Assembly: GCA_021845665.1 (NCBI GenBank)
Contig: JAJZVO010000007.1
Coordinates: 1 to 64,000, forward strand
Source of the DNA: Bacteroidota bacterium
GTDB taxonomy: Bacteria; Bacteroidota; Ignavibacteria; Kryptoniales; JAKASW01
Direction: 5' to 3'
Length of the DNA: 64,000 nt
In this document: one piece after another, positions 15,041 to 25,000 of the stretch
Layout: every line of letters starts with the position of its first letter
How positions within the stretch are numbered: the first letter of the stretch is position 1
Position numbers and translations under genes: made by a program
The notes under the pieces: generated by a model
The model's input: the letters and a program-made list of their open reading frames with translations, nothing else
The model's database searches: none
Told to the model about the DNA's origin: nothing

Positions 15041-15115
15041 TGGGCAGTACAGGATTCGAACCTGTGACCCCGTGCGTGTAAGGCACGTGCTCTGAACCAG
15101 CTGAGCTAACTGCCC
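15041..15115 (-). tRNA. tRNA-Val (UAC)
   Basis: Read on the reverse strand, acceptor arms GGGCAGT/ACTGCCC with discriminator A enclose a D arm, an anticodon stem CGTGC/GCACG with loop CTTACAC (anticodon TAC), and a T arm ACAGG-TTCGAAT-CCTGT. It is 75 nt long with no encoded CCA. It reads valine GUA codons. Confidence 0.95.
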
Positions 15116-15124
15116 ATTTCCAAG

Positions 15125-15196
15125 AGCGGGAGACGGGGATCGAACCCGCGACATCCAGCTTGGGAAGCTGGCGTTCTACCGCTGAACTACTCCCGC
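15125..15196 (-). tRNA. tRNA-Gly (CCC)
   Basis: Acceptor arms GCGGGAG/CTCCCGC with discriminator U, anticodon stem CCAGC/GCTGG with loop TTCCCAA (anticodon CCC), and T arm GCGGG-TTCGATC-CCCGT. It is 72 nt, 9 bp upstream of tRNA-Val on the same strand, and probably cotranscribed with it. Confidence 0.95.
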
Positions 15197-15372
15197 AATT
15201 CCAAACTCAACTTCTTTAAGGAACTACATCCGCTACGACGTTCAACTGACGGTCACAATATGCACCGAATTCCCCTCATATTCAATGGCCCGCATGACTC
15301 CGCCTTAACTCAAAAACATCTCCGCGAAATCAACGCCCCGGGCGAGTCTGCAAAATTGCACCGCAGATACCC

Positions 15373-15424
15373 TTGACATGATACCACTAATTAGTTATAT
15401 TTTAATTCGTAAGACATTAATTAG
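15373..15424 (+). promoter_or_regulatory. Sigma-70-type promoter with palindromic MarR operator
   Basis: TTGACA (15373-15378), a 17-bp spacer, and TATATT (15396-15401). The 10-bp perfect palindrome ACTAATTAGT (15387-15396) lies inside the spacer, and a second TTAATTAG occurs at about 15417-15424. Binding there would block polymerase, the usual mode of MarR autorepression. Confidence 0.75.
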
Positions 15425-15434
15425 AAGCACTGAG

Positions 15435-15929
15435 ATGAAGACGACAAAGAAATACGGCAGGAAGGCCGATCTGGCACTCGGAATGTGGGTCAAGCTCGCT
15501 AGGGCGGCAAACACGATGTCGACACTTACGATACGCGACATCGCCACTTACGGACTGACGGAAGCGCAGTTCGGCGTTATCGAGGCGCTAGGACATCTCG
15601 GCCCAATGAAGGTCGGCGAACTCTGCGCGAAAAACCTATCCTCCGGAGGGAACATGACTGTCGTCGTCGACAACCTCGAAAGGGACGGGCTCGTCGAAAG
15701 GATCCGCAGTGTAAACGATAGACGCGCGTATATCGTCCAGCTCACCGCCAAAGGGAAGACTCTCTTCCACGACACCTTTGTCAAACACGCGAAATTTGTC
15801 ACAGACCTCGTGTACTCCGCGTTGTCAGATGAAGAGATCTCGAACCTGAGCGAATTACTTAAGAAACTCGGCCTTTCATTGAAAGATAGACTTAAGAAAA
15901 CTGAAAATACGCTTCGAGAGGACAACTAG
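15435..15929 (+). CDS. MarR-family transcriptional regulator
   Basis: 164 residues. The winged helix-turn-helix occupies about 45-120: LTEAQFGVIEALGHLGPMK, the recognition segment LSSGGNMTVVVDNLERDGLV, and the wing NDRRAYIVQLTAKG. The first gene of an operon with a flavin reductase (7 bp downstream) and a YceI protein. MarR repressors of this kind usually release DNA on binding an aromatic compound or on thiol oxidation; no conserved single cysteine near the N-terminus is present, so the inducer is unknown. The ATG at 15435 is chosen because the protein homology starts there; an upstream in-frame ATG at 15378 overlaps the promoter. Confidence 0.9.
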   Translation: MKTTKKYGRKADLALGMWVKLARAANTMSTLTIRDIATYGLTEAQFGVIEALGHLGPMKVGELCAKNLSSGGNMTVVVDNLERDGLVERIRSVNDRRAYIVQLTAKGKTLFHDTFVKHAKFVTDLVYSALSDEEISNLSELLKKLGLSLKDRLKKTENTLREDN

Positions 15930-15935
15930 ATAAAG

Positions 15936-16520
15936 ATGAAAAAGAATCTACATTTTGTAGGTATTTCAGGGAGTCTCCGTAAGGGATCTTACAATACTAT
16001 GCTGCTCAACGCAGCATACAAGCTGCTGCCCGAAGGAACTACGATGGAAATTGTCGAAATCGGAAATCTCCCGCTCTATAACGATGACCTTCAATCCGGA
16101 TCTCTACCTGAACCCGTCTCTGTTTTCAGGAAGAAGCTCTCGACGGCTGATGGCTTTGTCTTTGCATCGCCGGAGTACAATTATTCCGTGCCGGGCACAC
16201 TCAAGAACGCGATCGACTGGGCCTCACGGGGAAAAGATTCGCCCCTTGTCGGCAAGCCGGTAGCTCTCATGGGTGCGACACAAGGCATGTGGGGGACAGT
16301 GAGAATGCAGATAGCGTTCCGCCCAATATTCCAGTTCCTCAATATGGTCCCGGTCAACAAACCGGAAGTCCTGATCGGACAAGCACAAAACAAATTTGAC
16401 GCTGACTACAACCTGATCGACGAGCCGACAATATCCATAATCAGGCAGCAGCTCAAGGAGCTCGCGACACTTGCGACTCACGCACAGATCATAAAAGAAG
16501 TCACAACAGAACAAAACTAA
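15936..16520 (+). CDS. NADPH-dependent FMN reductase
   Basis: 194 residues with a flavodoxin-like fold. The FMN phosphate loop GISGSLRKGSYNT is at about 8-20, and the flavin-stacking segment SPEYNYSVPGTLKNAIDW is at about 77-94. The family includes chromate reductase ChrR, YieF and azoreductases; two-electron reduction of quinones, nitro- or azo-compounds protects against redox cycling. Its place under a MarR regulator suggests induction by such compounds. The substrate is not determinable from sequence. Confidence 0.9.
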   Translation: MKKNLHFVGISGSLRKGSYNTMLLNAAYKLLPEGTTMEIVEIGNLPLYNDDLQSGSLPEPVSVFRKKLSTADGFVFASPEYNYSVPGTLKNAIDWASRGKDSPLVGKPVALMGATQGMWGTVRMQIAFRPIFQFLNMVPVNKPEVLIGQAQNKFDADYNLIDEPTISIIRQQLKELATLATHAQIIKEVTTEQN

Positions 16521-16540
16521 ACTGAGAAAGGCTAATTGAA

Positions 16541-17083
16541 ATGGCAACATGGAAAATCGATCCGGTTCATTCTGAAATAAACTTCAAAGTAAGACACCTT
16601 GTCGTGTCGACGGTCACCGGACAGTTTCACAATTTCGACGCAACAGTCGAGGCTGCAAAGCCGGACTTCAGCGACGCGAAGATAAGCTTCGAAGCGGATG
16701 TGAACAGCATCAGCACCAAGAACGACCAGAGGGACGGTCACCTGAAATCAGCGGATTTCTTCGACGCTGCCAACCACCCGAAGATCACTTTCGTTTCCTC
16801 TTCGGTTGCAAACAAGAGCGGCGGAGCGCTTGAAATCCTCGGCAATCTCACCATCCGCGAGACGACAAAACCCATTAAATTGACCGCAACATACAACGGG
16901 ACAGTCAAGGGATTCGGCGGCACTGAAGTGGCAGGCTTTGAGATCGTGGGAAAGGTAAACCGTTTCGAGTACGGCCTTCAGTGGAACGGTCTGACCGAGG
17001 CGGGAGGCGTCGTTGTAGGCGACGAAGTCAGAATAGAAATCGAAGCTGAGCTCAACCGCATGGCAAGCGCGAAGGCCGCCTGA
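16541..17083 (+). CDS. YceI-family lipid-binding protein
   Basis: 180 residues forming a lipocalin-like beta-barrel. WKIDPVHSEINFKVRHL at the N-terminus, the central SISTKNDQRDGHLKSADFFD and the end EVRIEIEAEL are family hallmarks. YceI proteins bind isoprenoid chains. This copy lacks a signal peptide, so it is probably cytoplasmic. It is third in the MarR operon, 20 bp after the reductase, with AGAAAGG upstream. A role in quinone or isoprenoid binding would fit the neighbouring reductase, but this is inference. Confidence 0.92.
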   Translation: MATWKIDPVHSEINFKVRHLVVSTVTGQFHNFDATVEAAKPDFSDAKISFEADVNSISTKNDQRDGHLKSADFFDAANHPKITFVSSSVANKSGGALEILGNLTIRETTKPIKLTATYNGTVKGFGGTEVAGFEIVGKVNRFEYGLQWNGLTEAGGVVVGDEVRIEIEAELNRMASAKAA

Positions 17084-17211
17084 CTATCTTCTCTTTGCAG
17101 GCAACTCGTATATTTGCAGATAAAATTCCAGCCGCGGAGCACATCGAGGCATTCGACCAAAATCGAATGCCTTGTGCTTCGCGGAACGGAGTCGGCAAGT
17201 CAACCATGCCT

Positions 17212-18393
17212 TCAAGGCAGGCAAATCTTCCCGATGAGTGTTTCCTTCGAAGCACCAGTTACAGAAGGGAGATTGGCCGGGTTTCCCGATACCAGCTCGT
17301 TAGCGAGAACGGCAAAGCAAAGGGCCTCCTTAGCGTCCGACGAAACCCCGATATCTTCAGCGGCAGCAACGCTGACCCCACCAAAATGATTTCTCAATGA
17401 ATCTAGGATGTATCTGTTATGAGCGCCTCCGCCGCTTACGAAGAGCTCATCTATTCCGCCTTTGGTTTTCAGGAACAAGAGATAGTTTGTATACACGGAG
17501 ACGGCCGTGAATTCTGAGACTGTCGCTATGATGTCTTCAATCCGCCTGCCTCCATATTTTTCCAGAAGGGAAGTTACGAAAGGATCGCCGTAGCGCTCAC
17601 GGCCTGTCGATTTCGGAGGTGCCATCCTCACGAATGTGTCCGTCATCAGCCAATCGATCATGTCTCCCTGTATCGTTCCTGCGATGGCGATTGCGCCGCC
17701 CTCGTCGAAATCTTTGTTAAACATCTTCTTCATCAGCCGATCTACTATCATGTTCCCGGGCCCCGTATCGAACGCGAGCACATCCTGCGTGCCACATCCC
17801 TTAGGAAGGTATGTTATGTTTGAAATCCCGCCGATGTTCAGGAGAGATCTCGACTTTTCATTCGACCTGAAAAGGATGTAATCGAAGTAGGGAACAAGCG
17901 GCGCGCCCTGTCCGCCCAGCGCGATATCGCCCACTCTGAAATCTCCAACCGTCGCTATCCCGGTGAGTTTAGCCAGGACCGACGGATCGCCAATCTGCAA
18001 GGTCGCACTCACATCCTTACCGAACATCCGCTCCGCGCGTGGTAAGTGATGAATCGTCTGTCCATGCGACCCGATCAGATCTACATCCTGAGTCTTCACA
18101 CCGGCGTGATTACAGAGCCGGCGCACTGCGTCTGCGTAGAGTTGAGCGATGAGGAAATTGAGACGCGCGATATCTGCGACGTCGCTTGTCCCGGTCAGGG
18201 AATTCCTGATGACAAGTTCCTTGAAGCCTTCAGGAAACGGCACGGTAATGAAGTCGATTTGCCTCATCTTCATGCCGGTTCCGCTCCCTTCGATCTCGGC
18301 TATGGCGGCATCGATCCCGTCTACGCTTGTACCGCTCATTAAACCGATTACGAGACGCGACTTCTTTTCAAAGAGTTCGACAAGCTGTTTCAT
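17212..18393 (-). CDS. anmK: Anhydro-N-acetylmuramic acid kinase
   Basis: 393 residues, slightly longer than the family average of about 370. IGLMSGTSVDGIDAA (16-30) is the ATP-binding loop typical of AnmK. DLIGSHGQTIHHLP (about 105-118), FDTGPGNMIVDRLM and ELFVSGGGAHNRYI follow in the expected order. The enzyme phosphorylates and opens 1,6-anhydro-MurNAc, yielding MurNAc-6-phosphate for peptidoglycan recycling. It is cytoplasmic. It diverges from the endonuclease IV gene with 29 bp between the starts, so the promoters overlap. Confidence 0.95.
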   Translation of the reverse strand: MKQLVELFEKKSRLVIGLMSGTSVDGIDAAIAEIEGSGTGMKMRQIDFITVPFPEGFKELVIRNSLTGTSDVADIARLNFLIAQLYADAVRRLCNHAGVKTQDVDLIGSHGQTIHHLPRAERMFGKDVSATLQIGDPSVLAKLTGIATVGDFRVGDIALGGQGAPLVPYFDYILFRSNEKSRSLLNIGGISNITYLPKGCGTQDVLAFDTGPGNMIVDRLMKKMFNKDFDEGGAIAIAGTIQGDMIDWLMTDTFVRMAPPKSTGRERYGDPFVTSLLEKYGGRRIEDIIATVSEFTAVSVYTNYLLFLKTKGGIDELFVSGGGAHNRYILDSLRNHFGGVSVAAAEDIGVSSDAKEALCFAVLANELVSGNPANLPSVTGASKETLIGKICLP

Positions 18394-18422
18394 TCTGGCT
18401 CTGTTTTCTGCTATCTTTTTTC

Positions 18423-19307
18423 ATGAATAAGAAAAACGATATTGCCGGCGACTTACTGATCGGCGCACACATGTCGGTCGCCGGCGGACTTTACACGGCC
18501 TTTCAAAGAGCCGACCGCGTCGGATGTACCGCGCTGCAGATTTTCACGAAAAATTCAAATCAGTGGAACGACCCTGCGCTGACCGCTGAAGACATCGCAA
18601 AATACCGCGATGCCGAGAATAAATCAAAGGTCAGGCTGGTGGTTTCACACGATTCGTACCTGATAAACCTCTGCGGCGCCACACAGGAGCTCCTCTTGCG
18701 GTCCAGAAAAGCATTCATAAACGAGATCGAGAGGTGCAGGCTGCTCGGTATCCGTTATGTCATTTTTCATCCCGGTGCCCACACGACACAGGACAGGAAG
18801 TCGGCTCTTAAGCTTGTTTCAAAGAGTCTTAACTATGCACATGATGCAACTGCCGGAGCTGCTGTCGTGACACTCATCGAGACAACAGCGGGTCAGGGCA
18901 CTAACGTCGGAAGTTCGTTCGGGGAAGTCGCCGAGATAATCTCAGGCGTGAAGAGTCAGAAAAGAGTGGGTGTCTGTATCGATACCTGTCATATTTTCGC
19001 CGCAGGTTATGACATCCGCAACCGGGCGGGATATGATAAGACCATGGAAGAGTTCGAGCAAACGCTGGGCTTCCCACTTCTTCGCGCGATTCATTTCAAC
19101 GACGCAAAAAAAACGCTTAACTCTCACGTCGACAGGCACGAGCATATCGGGAGAGGAGAGATCGGAAAACAAGCTTTTGGTTTCTTCATTAACGACGAAA
19201 GGCTCGTTGACATACCTAAGATTCTCGAAACCCCGAAAGGCGACGACGGCTTTAGTATGGATGTAGAGAACCTCAAAGTGCTCAGGTCGCTGGCGAAAAA
19301 GAGCTGA
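18423..19307 (+). CDS. nfo: Endonuclease IV (AP endonuclease)
   Basis: 294 residues from the ATG at 18423. The family length is about 280-300; the frame is open upstream but overlaps anmK. The trinuclear zinc ligands are visible in order: VSHDSYLINL, FHPGAH, IETTAGQG, VCIDTCHIFAAGYD, IHFNDAK, HVDRHEHIGRG and ETPKGDD. It cuts DNA 5' to abasic sites and removes 3'-blocking groups in base excision repair. All key residues are present. Confidence 0.96.
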   Translation: MNKKNDIAGDLLIGAHMSVAGGLYTAFQRADRVGCTALQIFTKNSNQWNDPALTAEDIAKYRDAENKSKVRLVVSHDSYLINLCGATQELLLRSRKAFINEIERCRLLGIRYVIFHPGAHTTQDRKSALKLVSKSLNYAHDATAGAAVVTLIETTAGQGTNVGSSFGEVAEIISGVKSQKRVGVCIDTCHIFAAGYDIRNRAGYDKTMEEFEQTLGFPLLRAIHFNDAKKTLNSHVDRHEHIGRGEIGKQAFGFFINDERLVDIPKILETPKGDDGFSMDVENLKVLRSLAKKS

Positions 19308-19684
19308 GCCATTTATCGCGATCGTGTTCGAATACCGTACCGGATCCCTGTACGTATGTCAGTCGCAACTGCCCCGTGTCAACGATGTGACTCCCGGTAT
19401 TCACCTGGGACAGCCGAACCTTCACGCTCACTCCGCCATTTGCGGCGCGCTCACGCGGCAGAAGGATATAGACGGTTCTTTTGCCCCCATCCTTGGTGGC
19501 GCAAGTGAAATCTCTTTGAGATGGCGTCGCCTGTCATCGGTGAAAGCATAAGCTGGTTTTGTCAGATAATCGTAAACCTGCGTTCAGTCAGAAACTTTGC
19601 GGTCTCAACGAACAAAACCATAGAGATCCTTATTGGACGATGGAGACAAATAATAAATAGAGAACCGCTATCCGCAACTTTAGC
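19308..19684. other. Intergenic stretch without a recognised gene
   Basis: About 375 bp between convergent nfo and kbl. On the reverse strand one frame is open for about 80 codons after a stop (protein-like KRTVYILLPRERAANGGVSVKVRLS) but has no start codon. It may be the tail of a decayed gene. No terminator is evident. Confidence 0.35.
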
Positions 19685-20878
19685 CTAAGCCTTTATAACT
19701 CCGAGGCTTTTCCCGACCTTCACGAATGCGTTTATAGCTTTATCGATATTCTCTTTTGAGTGCGCAGCAGACAACTGTACTCTTATCCGCGCCTGTCCTT
19801 TAGGCACAACAGGATAAGAGAAGCCTATCACGTAGATACCTTCTTTCAGCAACGCATCTGCGAAGTCTGTGGCGAGTTTTGCTTCGTAGAGCATTATCGG
19901 AATGATCGGGTGTTCGCCAGGGGTAATCTGGAATCCGCGCTTCGTCATTTCCGCACGGAAGTATTTAGTATTGGACTCCAGTCTGTCGCGCAGTTCGGTG
20001 GTCGACTCGAGCAAATCGAATACCGTAATCGCCGCACTCACTATCGGTGGGGGAAGTGTGTTCGAAAAAAGGTACGGTCTCGATCTTTGCCTCAGGAATT
20101 CTATGATCTCTTTACGTCCGCTGGTGAACCCGCCCGATGCGCCGCCCGCAGCTTTCCCGAGCGTGCTCGTAATTATATCCACACGTCCCATTACGTTCCT
20201 GTACTCGATGCTCCCGCGGCCGGTCTTGCCGACAAATCCAGTCGCGTGCGAATCGTCTACCATGACCAGTGCCCCATACTTATCCGCCAGGTCGCATATC
20301 AAATCGAGCTTCGCAATATCACCATCCATGGAGAAAACGCCGTCGGTAGCAACCAGTTTGAATCGTGATGCCGAAGCTTCCTTAAGCTTCGTCTCGAGGT
20401 CGGCCATGTCGGCATGTTTATATCTGAATCTTGCCGCCTTCGAACCGCGTATCCCGTCTATGATGCTCGCATGATTGAGCTCATCTGAGATTATCGCGTC
20501 CTCCTCGGTGAGGAGCGGTTCAAAGACTCCGCCGTTGGCGTCGAAACATGCGACGTACAGGATAGTATCTTCGGTTCGGAGAAATTTCGAAATCTTATCC
20601 TCGAGCTCCTTGTGAATATCCTGAGTCCCGCAAATAAATCTTACGGACGACATTCCGTACCCTCGTTCGTCGAGTCCGCGTTTTGCCGCCTCGATGACTT
20701 TAGGATGACTCGAAAGTCCCAAGTAATTGTTCGCGCAGAAGTTCAACACCTCTTTCCCGCCGGAAAGCCTGACGGTACCGCCTTGAGGAGAAGCGATTAT
20801 GCGTTCGTTTTTGTAGAGGCCTGCATTCCTGATTGACGTCAGTTCGTTGGCAAGGTGTTCCTTGAATTTCCCGTACAT
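19685..20878 (-). CDS. kbl: Glycine C-acetyltransferase (2-amino-3-ketobutyrate CoA ligase)
   Basis: 397 residues, the normal length. A PLP-dependent alpha-oxoamine synthase: [15 protein letters not shown] (47-61), [16 protein letters not shown] (78-93), the PLP-binding [11 protein letters not shown] (207-217) and the PLP lysine K242 in [13 protein letters not shown]. It converts 2-amino-3-ketobutyrate plus CoA to glycine plus acetyl-CoA in threonine catabolism. The usual partner, threonine dehydrogenase, is not next to it. Closely related enzymes (KAPA synthase BioF, ALA synthase) are less likely, because the N-terminus and the RFICGTQ segment follow the Kbl pattern. Confidence 0.93.
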   Translation of the reverse strand: MYGKFKEHLANELTSIRNAGLYKNERIIASPQGGTVRLSGGKEVLNFCANNYLGLSSHPKVIEAAKRGLDERGYGMSSVRFICGTQDIHKELEDKISKFLRTEDTILYVACFDANGGVFEPLLTEEDAIISDELNHASIIDGIRGSKAARFRYKHADMADLETKLKEASASRFKLVATDGVFSMDGDIAKLDLICDLADKYGALVMVDDSHATGFVGKTGRGSIEYRNVMGRVDIITSTLGKAAGGASGGFTSGRKEIIEFLRQRSRPYLFSNTLPPPIVSAAITVFDLLESTTELRDRLESNTKYFRAEMTKRGFQITPGEHPIIPIMLYEAKLATDFADALLKEGIYVIGFSYPVVPKGQARIRVQLSAAHSKENIDKAINAFVKVGKSLGVIKA

Positions 20879-20889
20879 CTGGCAGTCTC

Positions 20890-21775
20890 CGTAGGTTTAG
20901 TTGTTTGAGGCATTTGTAAGGCCCCGTTTCGGTTAACGTATGATCGGATACAAGTTCACCATGGCACAGTTTAGTCAAGGGGGTATGAAAAATCAATTCT
21001 CTGTGTCGGGGCTCATTGAACGCGGTTGCATCTTCCTTTCGCAGGAAGTATTTGACAAGGGAAGTGATGTCCCCTTTCCGCTCGCGAAGCGGCGGGACGA
21101 ATATTCGTATCACGTTCAGGCGATAATACAAATCCTTACGGAATTTTTCGTCCCTGACCAGCCTGGCAATCGCGCGATTGGTATCCGCAAGTACCCGGAT
21201 GTCGACCTTCAGTGTGTCGGTCCCGCTAACTCAGTTGAATTTCCCGGATTGAAGAACGCGAAGCAGCTTCGTTTGAAAGAACTCGCTTATTTCCGCGATC
21301 TCTTCCAGGAAGATCGTCCGGTGGTCCGCTGCTTTGAACAGTCCCTTCTTCGTCTTGTTCGCGCTTGTGTAGGCGCCTTCCTCATGACCGAAAAGTTCGC
21401 TTTCAAGAAGAGACTCCGGAATTGCTCCGCAGTTAATTGCAACGAATGGTTCCCGGCTTCTGCCGCTAAACTTGTGTATTGCCTCCGCGATCAGTTACTT
21501 GCCTGTGCCGCTCTCCTCAAGTATCAGAATCGTCGCGTCGCTCGCTGCGACTTTCAAGGCCAGTTCAATCACCCTCTTCATCGCTTCGAGGAGGGAGTCC
21601 CGTATTGCAAGCACGACTATTAAAGAGTCCATTGCGACCGGGCCGCGAAGTCCGAATTCCATATGGCTGAATTCGGAATCGACCCCTGCCAGCGGCTTGC
21701 TTAAGGCGACCATTACAGCCACCACAACTGCCTCTGCTGCCGCGCCTTGTTTCATCGTTCGACTGACCATCATGT
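20890..21775 (-). pseudogene. Sigma-54-dependent activator (NtrC-type) pseudogene
   Basis: The reverse strand encodes a recognisable AAA+ activator domain: ILEESGTGK (Walker A), INCGAIPESLLESELFGHEEGAYTSA (including the GAFTGA-loop position), HRTIFLEEIAEIS (Walker B) and LYYRLNVIRIFVPPLRERKGDI. A TAA stop lies directly after GTGK and a TGA later, after SGKFN. The canonical GESGTGKE has become EESGTGK-stop, and the GAFTGA loop reads GAYTSA. The C-terminal part has drifted and no helix-turn-helix is evident. The gene is clearly dead; its former targets are unknown. Confidence 0.85.
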
Positions 21776-22030
21776 GCTAGACGTCGATGGTTCGACGCCG
21801 TATGGCGAATCAATCCTAATACTCGATTGATGTCATTGCAAGTTCACTGGATCCGCCCGACAACTGCCCATCCCTTCGTCGCATCTCGATGGGTCTAATC
21901 TTGCAGACCCACCGGGAATTTGCTGCAATAGCCCTACAATGTCCGCTCCTTGACTTTTCGGCGCAATAAACCCTGATGATAATTCTTTATGGGGAAGAGA
22001 TGTCATGGTATGAAAAGATGTGAGTAGATG
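21776..22030. other. Intergenic stretch between the activator pseudogene and the RND operon end
   Basis: About 250 bp in which I see no gene. It may contain the lost N-terminal region of the pseudogene, but no receiver or PAS motif survives. Confidence 0.3.
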
Positions 22031-22063
22031 GAAAAACGCCGGCGCGCCGTCGAAGCGCGCCGG
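22031..22063 (-). terminator. Rho-independent terminator of the RND operon
   Basis: CCGGCGCGC (22039-22047), a 7-nt loop, and GCGCGCCGG (22055-22063) form a perfect 9-bp GC stem. On the reverse strand it is followed by CGTTTTTCC. It lies 12 bp past the stop of the second RND gene. Confidence 0.9.
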
Positions 22064-22074
22064 TTACAGCGGAA

Positions 22075-25000
22075 TTACAATTCAGTCTCCTTCATCTCGC
22101 GCCTGAACTTCTCTTCGAATATCGTGTAGAGAGTAGGAATAAATATCAGGGTCAGAAATGTCGAAACGGTGAGGCCGCCGATGACTGCAATCGCCAATGG
22201 AGCCTGCGAGCGATCGCCGCCCATTCCGAACGCCATCGGCAGGAGTCCGATAACGGTTGCAAGGGAAGTCATCAGAATCGGCCGCAGTCTGGTCCTGCCG
22301 CCGAGCGTCACTGCCTCGTGCAGCTCCATGCCCGATTTACGAAGTCTGTTGATGTAGTCCACCAGAAGAATTCCATTCGATACCACAATCCCAACCATCA
22401 CTATCACGCCTTCGAATGATGTAACCGAAAGCGACGTATTGCTCAGGAACAGAGCCCAAATGACCCCGACCAGGCCAAGCGGAACGGTGAACATGATGAT
22501 GAAAGGATCCACCAGCGATTGGAACTGGGAGGCCATCACCATGTATACCATAACTATGGCAAGCGCGAGGGCGAGCAAAAGAGACCTGAACGTGCTCTTC
22601 TGCTGCTGTATGTTTCCGCTCTGTTTAACCTGGAACCCGGTCGGGATTTCCAGCTTGTTAAGCCTGTTCTGGATGTCGGCTGAAACGCTGCCCAGATCTC
22701 GTCCGGTGACGTTGGCGGTTACATCGATAATCCTCTGCTGGTATTTCCTGTCGATCTCAACCGGGGTCTTGGTCATTACCACTTTTGCGATATTTCCGAG
22801 TTCCACAAGCTGGCCGCTGGAGCTTGGAACTGTCAACTTGCCTATATCGCTTATGTGGTTACGGTCCTTCCTGTCGAGGCGTACCAGGATATTATACTGG
22901 TTGCCGGTATGCGGGTCCGTAAACTGCGACGCGACCGTACCATCAATTGCAGTGGCGACGGTGTTAGCCACCTGCTCAACGTTCACCCCGAGCGCACCCG
23001 CTTTCACGCGGTTGATGACCACCTTCAGCTCCGGCATGTCGGGGTCCATGCTTATTTGTGCATCGGTCGCACCGGGAGTCGTCTTGACTATGTCGTCAAC
23101 CTCACGTGCAAGTCTCATACCGGTATGGAGGTTGTACCCCATTATTTCGACATCGATCGGCGCAGCCGAGCCGAAGTTCAGCAGGAAGTGCAGGAAGCCG
23201 CCCGGCGCAAGGTACATCTTCGCTCCCGGCATCGCCATCAGCTTCGGCCTGAGCGCATCCATAATCTGTTCCTCCGAACGGCTCCTCTCCGTCGGCGGGA
23301 CAAGCTCCACTTGTATGTTTGCCGCGTACTCCCCGGCGTTCTGGCTGAACAGGTTCCCGCTCTTCTCGGACGGTACGCCTATATCGGAAATGATCGTCTT
23401 CGTCTCAGGGACCTCTTTCCTGATAAGGTCCTCGACTTTCTCTACATACTTTTTTGTTTCCCTCAGCCGTGTCCCGACAGGGAGTTTGACGGTTATCCCG
23501 AACTGGCTCTCATCGGTATTTGGAAAGAATTCCGTCCCGACAAACTTAAATAGCAGAAATGACAGCACGGCAAAGCCGAGAACGATCCCCACGACTTCCC
23601 GTTTGTGCCTCAATGCCGTCGAGATCACTTTCTGATAATTATTATCGAGGCTTTCGAAAAAGCTCTTCGAATATAACTTCAGCCTGCCGAACATATTCGC
23701 CGACCCCGGCTCGATTTCCTTTTCCGGCTCCAGAATCCGGTAACAGAGGAGGGGAGTGACGGTTCTCGACACAAAGAAGGAGGCGAACAAAGCCACGCTT
23801 ATCGTGAGAACAAGCGGCATGAAGAGCAGCTGCGCGATGCCAGAAAGGAAAATAACGGGGAGGAACACTATCACCGTGGATAGCGTGGAAATGAAAATCG
23901 GTCCGGCAACCTCGAGTGCCGCGTCGAGTGTCGCCTGCATTCTGCTTGAGCCAGTCGTCTTCATGAGACTGAAGTGGCGTGTTATGTTCTCCAATTCGAC
24001 GATCGAATCGTCCACCATCCTTCCGACTCCAAGCGCCAATCCGCCGAGCGTCATTATGTTCAACGAATTCCCGCTGAACCTGAAGAAGACAAAAGTCACC
24101 AGTATGGAGAGCGGAATGGCTATAAAGATGACTACCGCGCTCTTGAAGTCTCTCAGGAAAAGGAGAATGACTACAGTGGCGAGGAGCGCTCCAAGGATCG
24201 CTTCCTGCTCCAGTCCGTTTATGGATTGCTTTATGTAAGTGCTCTGGTTGAAAGCAAGTGAGGCCTTAACGGAACTCGGAACCCCCTGCAACTTCGGGAT
24301 TTCTTTTAGTATCTCGTCGACAACCTGAACGGTGTTCGCATCCGGGGATTTTTGAACGCGAAGGATGACGCCGTTCTTTCCGTTCACCCGGAGAAGCTCG
24401 GTCTGCTCCTGGAAGGAGTCTTCGACTTTTCCGATATCGCCGATCGTTATCGGATCGCCGTTGACGTCCTCCACGACAATGTTTTCCATCGGCTTGACCA
24501 GGTTGAACTGGCTTTCTGTCGTCAGAGAGTAGTCGTACGTCCCGGTCTTCAGATCGCCGGATGGAAGTATCAGGTTGGAATTAGCGACCGCTTGCGTGAC
24601 CGCAGTGATAGGAATGTTGAGCGCCTGGAGTTTGCTCCTGTCTACTATGACGTGGATTTCCCTTATCTTTCCGCCGGCGACAGCCGCCTGGGCGACGCCG
24701 GGGAGATGCTCCAGCTGAGGCTCTATCGTATTATAAGCAAGATCATAAAGTGCGCGCTGTCCCATGTTGCTGCTCAGAACCACCGTGCACACGGGAATGT
24801 TGGATATGTCGAACTGAAGCGCGATCGGTTGGGACACGCCCGGAGGTAAGAGTTCCAGCTCTCTGTTTATCTTTTGAATTATGTCGACCAAACCTACGTC
24901 TGTGTTCGTGCCCCAGTTGAAATAGACGAATATCTGGGATATGCCTTCGCGGGTTCGCGACTGGACATAGTTGATGTCGTTGGTGCTGCTGACCGCCCGC

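Noticed and set aside
14831-15067. 78-codon + strand ORF ending in WAVQDSNL
   Set aside because: Its end is the antisense of tRNA-Val (a well-known false translation), and the rest shows no protein-like pattern.
15041-15196. tRNA pair as the attachment site of an integrated island
   Set aside because: I looked for a repeated tRNA 3' end or an integrase near the cassette array and found neither in the window.
17095-17400. 101-codon + strand ORF after the YceI gene
   Set aside because: It lies largely antisense to the 3' end of anmK and has no ribosome-binding site.
22439-23635. 398-codon + strand ORF opposite the second RND gene
   Set aside because: It is the mirror frame of a conserved 1042-residue pump; its composition is that of an antisense reading.
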